From NCBI GenBank assembly GCA_003235365.1, contig QJWJ01000189.1, forward strand, positions 1 through 55,555: a stretch of DNA of 55,555 nt, read 5' to 3'. The translations under genes were made by a program, and so were the position numbers. Below, piece after piece: positions 37,410-44,864 of the stretch. A model generated the notes under the pieces. That model was not told the DNA's origin, did no database searches, and was given only the letters and a program-made list of their open reading frames with translations. Every line of letters begins with the position of its first letter. Within the stretch, counting starts at the first letter, position 1. Origin of the DNA: Deltaproteobacteria bacterium (GTDB lineage Bacteria; Myxococcota_A; Polyangia; Polyangiales; Polyangiaceae).

Positions 37410-38998
37410 TGTCGCAGACCTCTAGCTGGGAATCAACATTGGGCTCCCCCGAGAGCAGCGACGCGATGCCGCGCGAGCGTACCATTCTGGCGCGAACCGT
37501 CTTGCATCCGGATCCCGCGAGGCTCGGAGAGACGACGACGCTTTTCGACCCGAATGCGGAGGGGACCGTGAACATTTCTCGACATGCACCTGCGTTTCGG
37601 GACGTGGCGGGCGCAACTGTCGGGCCGTTGGAAACTCGTTGGGTGAGTCGCCAGGGGGTCGCTCTGACGCGCGCAGTTGGCCAAGGGTTGTTCGTCGAGA
37701 GCGTCACACGCGAACCCGTACTAATCAATGGTGACCAGAGCTCGGCCGTGAGGGTGGATGAGACTGCCCTGCAGCGGGGCGCGCTGATTGCGTTGGGCAA
37801 ATACGTCGTGCTGTGGGTCGGCTTCGATGGCGGCCTCGTGGACCAGGGGTCACGTGCCAGTGACGTGTTGGCTGGACAAAGCTTGGCGATTCGCGAGCTG
37901 CGCCGCGCCGTGGAGAATGTCGCGCCTCTCGACGTTTCGGTGCTCTTTCGAGGCGAAACCGGCGTGGGCAAGGAGCTGGTGGCGCAGGTCACCCACCAAC
38001 AGAGTGGACGAAAGGGCCGTTGCGTCAGCGTGAACATGGCCGCGATACCATCGGCTACGGCCGCCTCGGCACTCTTCGGCCATCGACGCGGCGCCTTCAC
38101 CGGCGCGGTCGAGTCGAATCTCGGCTTCTTTCGGGAAGCTCGCGGGGGCACGCTGTTCCTGGACGAGATCGGCGAGACGCCTTCCGACGTGCAGCCCATG
38201 CTCCTGCGAGCGTTGGAGGAGGGGGTGATCCAGCCGCTGGGTGAGTTGCCGAGCGAGGTCGACGTTCGGGTTCTGGCAGCGACCGATTCGAACCTCGAGG
38301 CAGAAGTCGACGCGGGGCGGTTCCGCTCGCCGCTGTTGCGGCGCTTCGAGGTCGAACTGAAACTCCCTCCGCTCAGAGTCCGACTCGACGACGTGCCGAT
38401 GCTCTTTTGGAAATTCTACTACGAGGCGCTGGCGCGTTTTGGGGTTGCCATTTCGAACGGCGGTGCTGATGCGGATGCGGACCCTTGGCTGGGAGTCGGT
38501 TTTGCGCGGCGCTTGCTGGCTCACGCCTGGCCAGGCAACGTTCGGGAATTGAGAAACGTGGCGACGCGACTGGCCTTGAGTCAGAGGGAGTGTGACAAGC
38601 GAACTGCCGAAGAACGATGGTCTTCTCAGTTCGAGCTGGCGGATTCGGACGAACCTGGGGGGCGCAAGTCGGCGACGACCGTGAGTCGACCCCCTGCTTC
38701 GGAACGTCCCCGCCCAACGCCTCAGGACATCAGAGAGACGTGGGCAGCGTCGGGGTACCGGCTCAAGCGTGCGGCGCGAGTGCTTGGAGTCAGTCCCAGT
38801 TGGCTCAATGAACAGCTGAATGATGATCCGCAGGTCCGCAGAGCCAAGGATCTGAGTGCGTCCGAGATTGCGTCCGCCGTCGCGGCCGAACAGGGCGACG
38901 TGTCGCACGCCGCGGAGCGTCTGGGGGTCAGTCGACGTGCACTCGTCTTGCGAATGAAAGAAATCGGACCGGAAACTGCCACCAAACGCGGCCGATAG
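37409..38998 (+). CDS. FHA-domain sigma54-dependent activator
   Basis: A 529-residue enhancer-binding protein. The ATG at 37409 is chosen over TTG 37400. An FHA-like domain fills about 60-150 (WVSRQGVALTR, VLINGDQ, ALIALGKYVVLWVG), a phosphothreonine-binding fold. An AAA+ sigma54-interaction domain follows (about 165-395): Walker A GETGVGKE, the diagnostic GAFTGA near 227, and Walker B TLFLDEIGE. The end has two Fis-like helix-turn-helix segments in tandem (about 440-465, KRAARVLGVSPSWL, and about 490-520, AAERLGVSRRALVLR). It should switch on sigma54 promoters when phosphorylated partners dock on the FHA domain. The kinase is divergent and overlaps at the start codon; the next three plus-strand genes are its likely targets, though I see no clear -24/-12 site before them. 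Confidence 0.93.
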   Translation: MSQTSSWESTLGSPESSDAMPRERTILARTVLHPDPARLGETTTLFDPNAEGTVNISRHAPAFRDVAGATVGPLETRWVSRQGVALTRAVGQGLFVESVTREPVLINGDQSSAVRVDETALQRGALIALGKYVVLWVGFDGGLVDQGSRASDVLAGQSLAIRELRRAVENVAPLDVSVLFRGETGVGKELVAQVTHQQSGRKGRCVSVNMAAIPSATAASALFGHRRGAFTGAVESNLGFFREARGGTLFLDEIGETPSDVQPMLLRALEEGVIQPLGELPSEVDVRVLAATDSNLEAEVDAGRFRSPLLRRFEVELKLPPLRVRLDDVPMLFWKFYYEALARFGVAISNGGADADADPWLGVGFARRLLAHAWPGNVRELRNVATRLALSQRECDKRTAEERWSSQFELADSDEPGGRKSATTVSRPPASERPRPTPQDIRETWAASGYRLKRAARVLGVSPSWLNEQLNDDPQVRRAKDLSASEIASAVAAEQGDVSHAAERLGVSRRALVLRMKEIGPETATKRGR

Positions 38999-39127
38999 CC
39001 TCCCCCGATCAGTCACCGCGAGCCCCAGCGTTCTGCCCGACGAATCGCACTCGGCGAGCCACTGAAGCTTGACGGCGCAGGAGCGTTGGCGCACGCTCGG
39101 GCCGTCGCGCCTTGCGAGTAGTGTCGA

Positions 39128-40486
39128 ATGAACATCTATTTCATCCACGGAGTCAACAAACGACGTGCGCTGACCGATGCGTTTGCGGGCGTGCCTGAGC
39201 CGGCTGCTGCCGAGGACGGCTATCGCAACAAGTACGACCAGGAGCTGGAACAGCTCGAGCAGGCGCTTCGGATCTGTGCCCGCGAAGCGGGGTTCGATGG
39301 CATCAAGTTGATCCCCATCTACTGGGGCAACCTCGGTGTTCGCTTTCACTACTACGATCGAGATCCGGGGCCTCCTCAGAGGTACGTTCCCTCCGTGCAC
39401 TCGGGGCCCGCACGGTGCCACGTCAAGTGGTCGAAGGGTCAGCGTCCTCAAGGCATGGGGGACGCCTACGTGGAGCCCGAGCTGCAAGCTCTCGCGGCAC
39501 GGCTCGACTCCATCGCGGAAGCGAATGGCGTGGTCGGCGCTTCGTTGAGGGACTTGCTCCTGGCCGCGCCGCAGGCCGTGCTCGAAGGGCTTCTGGCGCC
39601 TGAGCTTGCTTCGCCCGCGGTGGGGCCGGAAACGACTGGCGCTGTAGCCGCGGCTGCGGCTGGCTTGTGTGATCGGTTGTCTTCGGACGCGCGACTTCGG
39701 GAGAGGGTTCTCGAGTTGAGCGGCGATGAGGACGCCGACGCCCAACTCGTTCGCCTGTTGGAGGAGGAACTGGCCGCAAGTCACGGCGCTCGTGCGCAAG
39801 GGGCACTCGGTTGGACCATGAAGAGTGCGCTGCGGCTCGCGCTCAAGCCGATTGTTCGTAAGGCGCAGTCGTCGCGGGCGTACTTGGATGTCGGCCGCTT
39901 CATCGGCGACTCGGTGCGCTACTTCTCGGGGCGCGGCACGTCGAACGAGCCTGGACAGGTCATCACGGAGATCGTCAAGCAAGTCGAGCAAGCAGGCTGG
40001 CCGAAACCAGGAGCTGAACCGAACGTATTCATCACCCACTCCTTGGGGGGTGCGGTCTTCTACGATTTGTTCTCTTACTTCCGTTCCGATTTGCGTTTCG
40101 ATCTGTGGGTCAGCGTGGGGAGCCAGCTTGCTTACTACGAAGATGCCAAGCTGCTTGCGCACCGGATAGAACCGAGCTTCGAGCCGGGGGCTGCAGCTCG
40201 AAAGGTGCGAGCTCCGTTGCCCGACGACGCGGCGTGGTACAACGTGTTCGACGTCCAAGATTGGTTGGCGTTCCGAGCCGAGACGGTCTTCGAGAACGTC
40301 AAGGACTGGCCCCACGCTTTTCCGGTCAACGAGCACCTCGGGCGCGTGCACACGGCCTACTTCGACACGGTGAGTTTCTACCAAGCACTCACGAGGATCC
40401 TGCGCGACCGGTTTCAGCGCTCGCGCGACGAGGTGAACTGGAGGCGGTTCTTCGATGCGATGCGCGGCCTTGGGGTGGGGTCCTGA
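39128..40486 (+). CDS. Alpha/beta hydrolase-like protein
   Basis: A 452-residue cytoplasmic protein beginning MNIYFIHGVNKR, the strand-turn typical of the alpha/beta hydrolase fold and its oxyanion hole. The nucleophile is Ser305 in ITHSLGGAVFY. A late His follows, in HTAYFDTVSFY. A long helical insert (about 110-250) lies in the cap position. Substrate is unknown; an esterase, lipase or peptidase role is possible. The stop is 13 bases before the caspase-FGE gene, so the two appear to be one operon. Confidence 0.85.
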   Translation: MNIYFIHGVNKRRALTDAFAGVPEPAAAEDGYRNKYDQELEQLEQALRICAREAGFDGIKLIPIYWGNLGVRFHYYDRDPGPPQRYVPSVHSGPARCHVKWSKGQRPQGMGDAYVEPELQALAARLDSIAEANGVVGASLRDLLLAAPQAVLEGLLAPELASPAVGPETTGAVAAAAAGLCDRLSSDARLRERVLELSGDEDADAQLVRLLEEELAASHGARAQGALGWTMKSALRLALKPIVRKAQSSRAYLDVGRFIGDSVRYFSGRGTSNEPGQVITEIVKQVEQAGWPKPGAEPNVFITHSLGGAVFYDLFSYFRSDLRFDLWVSVGSQLAYYEDAKLLAHRIEPSFEPGAAARKVRAPLPDDAAWYNVFDVQDWLAFRAETVFENVKDWPHAFPVNEHLGRVHTAYFDTVSFYQALTRILRDRFQRSRDEVNWRRFFDAMRGLGVGS

Positions 40487-40499
40487 CTGAGCGACAACG

Positions 40500-42716
40500 A
40501 TGGTGACCCTGGACGTGTCAGAGGCGCCGGGCCGGACCATTGGGAAAGCGCGCTTTCCTCAGGGTATCCATTTGCTGTGTATCGGCATCAGTGCGTATTC
40601 GAGGCTGAGCTCTCTGACTACGGCGGCGGCGTCTGCGTTGCTGGTCACGCGTCGTTTCGAGCAACTTTCGGCCTCGGCCGAATTGCCCCTTCCGCTCGAG
40701 AGTGCGCGGCTGATTGTGGCGCCGAGCGACGTCGAGGTGGAGCTGGTGGGTCGTTTGGCGCCGGAGGAGGTCCCGCGCTTCGACGCGGCTCGATCCGAAT
40801 GCACGCGGAGCCAGCTGGTGGACACGCTGAACGAGTGGTTTGAGGTCGTACGTCGCAACCCCGATGACATCGCGTTGCTCTACTTTGCGGGGCATGGCAT
40901 CGGCGCCGACGAAACCCCCGGCGAAGCGTCCAAGACGCTATTGCTTGCGAGTGATTTCGAGCAGGACTTCAGTCGCGCGCCTCGAGCGATTTCCATCGAG
41001 CACGTGATCAGCGCGTTGCAACCAGTGAGTCCGGAAGACTCCGTCGCGCGTGCCCAGTTGTATCTACTGGATTGCTGCCGTGAGCGGGCATGGGAGGGGC
41101 CAGCCGCCGAGCAAGGGGATCTGTCGATACCCGTTGCCGATCGACGCCGAATGGTGCGACACGCCCGGGACGACCGACGGGTTGCCGTTCACTACGCTTG
41201 CTGCGCCGGTGATCAGACTTGGTCCAGTGACAATAGTCCCGGGCTCGAGGAACTGCGGGTCACGAATTACTGCCAGGGGCTGCTCGCTGCGCTCGATCGC
41301 TTGGGGGCGCTTCCCGTCTTGCAGGTTGAACAGTTACTCCAGCACATCGAACGGTTCCTGCAAGCGAAGCACGATCAGCAGACGCGACGGGGACGTGCGG
41401 ACAACTTCGCGTTGCGGCTTCTGCCGGCCGGGTTTGCCGACTCATCACGACGGGCTCGCGTTGCCGCAGCTGGGCCACGCGCCGACTCTCGTGCGCCGAC
41501 CGAGTTCGAGAGTGCTCCCGCGTTGGCACCAACCTTGGCTCAATCGCCCATGGGTGGCGCGCTTGCGGCGCGGGAAGTGAGCGCCGCCGCTCCCGGAGCG
41601 GAGGTTGGAGGTTCGACCAGCAAAGCCTCCCCTGGTTGGTTGTGGCTCGCCATGGGTGTGCCGCTCGTCGTGCTGGGTGGGGTGGTTGCGAGCCAGTACC
41701 TGGCGGCACCTGAAGACGATGCGCCGCCCGTTGCGAGTGCAGGCCAGCCCTCCGTGGATGTCGTCCCTGCCGGCGTCACACTCGTGCCCGCAAACGACGG
41801 CGAGGACCCCGACATGATTCGGTTTGTCAACGCTTCGTTCGTTTCGGGCAGTTCGTCGAGCGAGGCGCGGGCCGCGTATGCCGGCTGTCTTGCGTACGGC
41901 GAGGCGCACGGCTGGGTTGGCGCGGAGTTGCCCGCTGCGATGCCTTGCAAACGGCCGTTCGAAGCGTCGCCGTTCATACGCGAGACGTGGACCCACCAGA
42001 CACGTTCACTCGCGCCTTTTCTGCTCGACAGTCACGAAGTGACCGTGAGTGAGTTTGCGACCTGGCTCAACAGCATCAAGACGCAGCTGACGTTCGTCGA
42101 GCAGCCGACGCGCGGACTGCCCCTGGTCGTCAACGCACGAGGCGTGGCACTCGGCGCGATCGCCAAGACGCAGGAGAGCGCTGGGTCTGGCAAGGTCCGG
42201 TTCACGGGGCAGGAGTTCGCAGCCGGGACGACGGAACGTCGACCGGTCACCAACGTGACTTGGCTGGGGGCCGTCGAGTTTTGCAGGAGCCATGCAAAGC
42301 GTCTGCCCACGGAATTCGAGTGGGAGTTCGCTGCACGAGGCGGTCGCGGACGGCAGTACCCTTGGGGCGACTCCGCGCCGAGCGACTGTGCCGCGGCGGT
42401 TTACGGTCGCCAGGCGGCACAAGAATGTGCGTCGCTGGGGGGACAGCTTCCGCCAGTTGGTTCCGCCGCCGCCGATCGCACCGCTGATGGGGTATGGGAT
42501 CTGGGGGGAAGCGTGTCCGAATGGACCGCTGACCGATTTGTGGATCCGCGCGGGAATGATTCTACGTGTCTCGATTCGGACGCGCCCTGTCGTGTCGTTC
42601 GGGGCGGCGGGTTTGTCGATCACGCCGTGATGATGCGCTCAGCACTTCGGGGACGAGTGCGACAGGACGCTGCATTCGACAACATCGGCTTTCGTTGCGC
42701 AAAGGACGGCTCATGA
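40500..42716 (+). CDS. Caspase-like protein with transmembrane segment and FGE-sulfatase domain
   Basis: A 738-residue fusion. The N-terminal caspase/peptidase C14 domain (about 20-320) has His132 in YFAGHGIG and the nucleophile in YLLDCCRERA (Cys193, with Cys192 beside it). A Pro/Ala-rich linker leads to one transmembrane helix (about 378-402, WLWLAMGVPLVVLGGVVASQYL-like). The C-terminal part (about 430-735) is a formylglycine-generating-enzyme/sulfatase-modifying-factor fold: FLLDSHEVTVSEFATWLNS, RRPVTNVTWLGAVEFCRSH, RLPTEFEWEFAARGG, VWDLGGSVSEW and RVVRGGGF. The topology puts the caspase in the cytoplasm and the FGE-like sensor or binding domain outside. FGE-like domains in bacteria often act as ligand-binding modules rather than true FGE. 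It overlaps the next gene by ATGA. Confidence 0.93.
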   Translation: MVTLDVSEAPGRTIGKARFPQGIHLLCIGISAYSRLSSLTTAAASALLVTRRFEQLSASAELPLPLESARLIVAPSDVEVELVGRLAPEEVPRFDAARSECTRSQLVDTLNEWFEVVRRNPDDIALLYFAGHGIGADETPGEASKTLLLASDFEQDFSRAPRAISIEHVISALQPVSPEDSVARAQLYLLDCCRERAWEGPAAEQGDLSIPVADRRRMVRHARDDRRVAVHYACCAGDQTWSSDNSPGLEELRVTNYCQGLLAALDRLGALPVLQVEQLLQHIERFLQAKHDQQTRRGRADNFALRLLPAGFADSSRRARVAAAGPRADSRAPTEFESAPALAPTLAQSPMGGALAAREVSAAAPGAEVGGSTSKASPGWLWLAMGVPLVVLGGVVASQYLAAPEDDAPPVASAGQPSVDVVPAGVTLVPANDGEDPDMIRFVNASFVSGSSSSEARAAYAGCLAYGEAHGWVGAELPAAMPCKRPFEASPFIRETWTHQTRSLAPFLLDSHEVTVSEFATWLNSIKTQLTFVEQPTRGLPLVVNARGVALGAIAKTQESAGSGKVRFTGQEFAAGTTERRPVTNVTWLGAVEFCRSHAKRLPTEFEWEFAARGGRGRQYPWGDSAPSDCAAAVYGRQAAQECASLGGQLPPVGSAAADRTADGVWDLGGSVSEWTADRFVDPRGNDSTCLDSDAPCRVVRGGGFVDHAVMMRSALRGRVRQDAAFDNIGFRCAKDGS

Positions 42717-43558
42717 ACGATTGGTGTGCCTTCGTTGGCTTGGCGCTCGTGTGCGCGCTCGGTTGCGGTTCCCCCACGGCGGCTCAGAGTCAGGTCGCTA
42801 CCCCCAACGGCGGTTCGGCCCCGTCGTCGCCGACCCCTGCGACGACCGAGGGACAAACGCGTCCAGCGGGCGTCGAGGCTTCACAGACTCCGCCCGCTCC
42901 CGAACCACCAGCTGCGGTGCCTACGCGTTCAATCGTGCTGACGACCTACTTCGAAGCATTGTTGCGAGACGGAACACGGCGGCCGCTCGCGAGTGGAGAC
43001 AAGCTCAGGAGCGGCGATCGGTTTTCGATCACCCTCGGCTTGAGAGAACCGCTCTATCTGTACATCATCTACGCCGACTCGCGAGGCGAGGCCTCGGTCT
43101 TGTATCCCCAGCACGGCGATGAGCAGCGATCGTCGACGGAGGCGTTTCGGTTCCCCGAGGGGCAGGACTTCGAACTGGACGACGTCCCCGGAAAGGAGCA
43201 CTTGGTCGTTGTTGCTTCGCGACAACCACTGTCGAAGACCGACAGTGATTTGGCCGCCCTGGTCGCTCGAGTTCGCTCCACGCACGAGTGGTCTCCCCAG
43301 GGGGGGCCTGCACCGGATTCGGAGACGTCCCCCGAGGTTCCCTCCAAGAAACAGCGAGCGTTACCGCCGCAGTCGTCATCCTCGAACCAGGTCGCCCAAG
43401 GGCCGGTCCCCATCCTGGAAGGCGGCATCGCCGGGGGAGACGCGAGGGGACCGAATCGCGGGGTTCATCTGGTCGACTCGGCATCGAAGCGCATCGAGTC
43501 GTCGCCCGATGCGGCAGGCCTGGTGGCGATCCCGCTGGTCATCGATCATGTTCGGTAG
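42713..43558 (+). CDS. DUF4384 lipoprotein
   Basis: A 281-residue predicted lipoprotein, ATG 42713, overlapping the caspase-FGE stop by four bases. The signal ends in VCALGC (Cys18). After a Pro/Ala/Thr linker, residues about 70-185 match DUF4384, a beta-sandwich domain often found with caspase-like and kinase proteins (LASGDKLRSGDRFSITL, PLYLYIIYADSRGEASVLYP, EHLVVVASRQPL). The C-terminus is a second low-complexity tail. It is the likely periplasmic partner of the caspase-FGE protein, perhaps tethering or sensing. No enzymatic residues are seen. Confidence 0.9.
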   Translation: MNDWCAFVGLALVCALGCGSPTAAQSQVATPNGGSAPSSPTPATTEGQTRPAGVEASQTPPAPEPPAAVPTRSIVLTTYFEALLRDGTRRPLASGDKLRSGDRFSITLGLREPLYLYIIYADSRGEASVLYPQHGDEQRSSTEAFRFPEGQDFELDDVPGKEHLVVVASRQPLSKTDSDLAALVARVRSTHEWSPQGGPAPDSETSPEVPSKKQRALPPQSSSSNQVAQGPVPILEGGIAGGDARGPNRGVHLVDSASKRIESSPDAAGLVAIPLVIDHVR

Positions 43559-43647
43559 TGACCCTCGAGAAGTGCCCAGAGTACCGATCAGCTCGTCAGC
43601 GCCCACAACTGTTTTGCGTACCAATTCGTGCTGTACCGTCCGGGCGA

Positions 43648-44559
43648 TCATGCCGGCGGTCGAATCGATTCGCGTTTCAGTCCTCGCTGCCATCGACCTG
43701 GCGTGATCCCAAACACGCTCTTGAAGTCGCGCGACATGTGGGGGCCGTCGGCGTAGCCCGCGGCCAAGGCAACGTTGGCAAGTGGCGTCGGTTTGTCGGA
43801 ACTCGATGCTGCCATCATCAGCTCTTGTGCTCTCGATCGTCTGAGGGCCTTGACGAATTGGTAGGGAGGCAGGCCCATTTCGTCTTTGAACGCGTGGCAG
43901 AAGTGGTGATAGCTATACCCGATGGCGTGTGCGACATCCTCGAGTCGAGGCGGGGCGTCGGGTTTGGCTTCATAAGAGTCCCTCAGCAACGACGCGGCCC
44001 GGCGGATCGGCGGCGTCGGCGAGCGACCATGTCGTGGCGGTGGGTGGGTTGTCGATTCGAGCTCGCCGAGCAACTCCACCAACCGGCGCTCCTGCTCGGT
44101 CGGCTTCGCTTCTCGAATCATGGCCATGGCCCGCTGGGTCGAATTCCAGTCACCAACTCGGGGCAGATCGAACTGGGTCCCGCAGGCCGCGCTATCCGGT
44201 GGTCGTCGAATGAATACGACGGAAAGCTCGAGCGGCGTCTCCACTCGTACGCAGATTTGGGGTTCCTGTGGGCGGGCGACGAGTAGAGCGGGGCCGGACA
44301 AAGTGAACAGACGGCCTCGGCTGCGCCACAGTGAAGTGCCGTTCATGACGATCGTCATGCTGTATTCGTGGTGCATGTAGCGCCAGGGCTTGGTGCAACC
44401 TCTGGCGTTCAGTGTGTAGCTGCCTGACGTTCCCAAGGGAGTCACGTTCACCGTCGGGTGGTCTTCGGTATCGCGTGCGGATGTGAATCGCGCGCGATGA
44501 GTCGTTGAGCCGTCTGTGTCGCAGCGGTGGTGCATCGAGCCGAACAGGAGGTCGTCCAT
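43648..44559 (-). CDS. AraC family transcriptional regulator
   Basis: A 303-residue AraC protein: an N-terminal ligand-binding beta-barrel-like half (about 40-170) and a C-terminal pair of HTH motifs (about 195-295, RLEDVAHAIGYSYHHFCHAFK and PLANVALAAGYADGPHMSRDFK, then FGITPGRWQRG). AraC proteins activate or repress nearby genes in response to small molecules. Upstream, three copies of a GAAC-G/C-GTTC palindrome are present, one just five bases before the start codon, suggesting self-regulation. It is divergent from the DUF6798 gene. Confidence 0.94.
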   Translation of the reverse strand: MDDLLFGSMHHRCDTDGSTTHRARFTSARDTEDHPTVNVTPLGTSGSYTLNARGCTKPWRYMHHEYSMTIVMNGTSLWRSRGRLFTLSGPALLVARPQEPQICVRVETPLELSVVFIRRPPDSAACGTQFDLPRVGDWNSTQRAMAMIREAKPTEQERRLVELLGELESTTHPPPRHGRSPTPPIRRAASLLRDSYEAKPDAPPRLEDVAHAIGYSYHHFCHAFKDEMGLPPYQFVKALRRSRAQELMMAASSSDKPTPLANVALAAGYADGPHMSRDFKSVFGITPGRWQRGLKRESIRPPA

Positions 44560-44564
44560 TCGCG

Positions 44565-44573
44565 GAACCGTTC
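44565..44573. promoter_or_regulatory. GAACCGTTC palindrome before the AraC start, putative operator
   Basis: GAACCGTTC is the exact reverse complement of the repeats at 44672-44691. It ends at the AraC start region, only five bases from the ATG, so binding here could block ribosome access or transcription. Confidence 0.45.
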
Positions 44574-44671
44574 AGCAAGTCACGTGCCGAGGTCGCTCCG
44601 AGCGAAACAGCGGCAAAAGGCGCATTTCGGCGGGGCAGGTCCACGTCTCGGCGGGACGGTGACGCCGCTGC

Positions 44672-44691
44672 GAACGGTTCGTGAACGGTTC
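44672..44691. promoter_or_regulatory. Tandem GAACGGTTC palindromes, putative operator
   Basis: GAACGGTTC occurs at 44672-44680 and again at 44683-44691, centres 11 bp apart, about one helical turn, so both faces would be aligned. With the single copy at 44565-44573 this gives three related sites in about 130 bp of intergenic DNA. Likely bound by the AraC protein next door; inferred. Confidence 0.5.
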
Positions 44692-44864
44692 GTGGCGCGT
44701 TGGGAAGCCAGCCGGGTAGCCAGTTTCGCGGCGGATGGACGACCCCGATCGCGCCTCCCTTGGCGGACGAGCCGAGCCGCGTCGTCGTCGATGGCGGGCG
44801 TGCAACACGCGGGTTGTATCACCGTGTGGTTACCGGGTGCGGAGGCAGCAGCTGAGGCTGTTCG

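Larger units (their letters stand above)
44560..44864. other. Divergent intergenic region, AraC / DUF6798
   Basis: 305 bases holding the putative operators and, presumably, both promoters. No gene is supported. An 8-bp palindrome GAACGTTC at 44867-44874, just past the ATG of the next gene, is similar but lacks the central base. Confidence 0.4.

Noticed and set aside
39085..39127. Possible sigma54 site (TGGCGC) upstream of the hydrolase gene
   Set aside because: The required GC at the -12 position with correct spacing is missing; I could not support a -24/-12 pair.
37850..40540. A long minus-strand open frame, nearly 900 codons, antisense to the activator and hydrolase genes
   Set aside because: It has no recognisable domain, contains the mirrored codon pattern of the plus-strand genes, and long antisense frames are common in GC-rich DNA.
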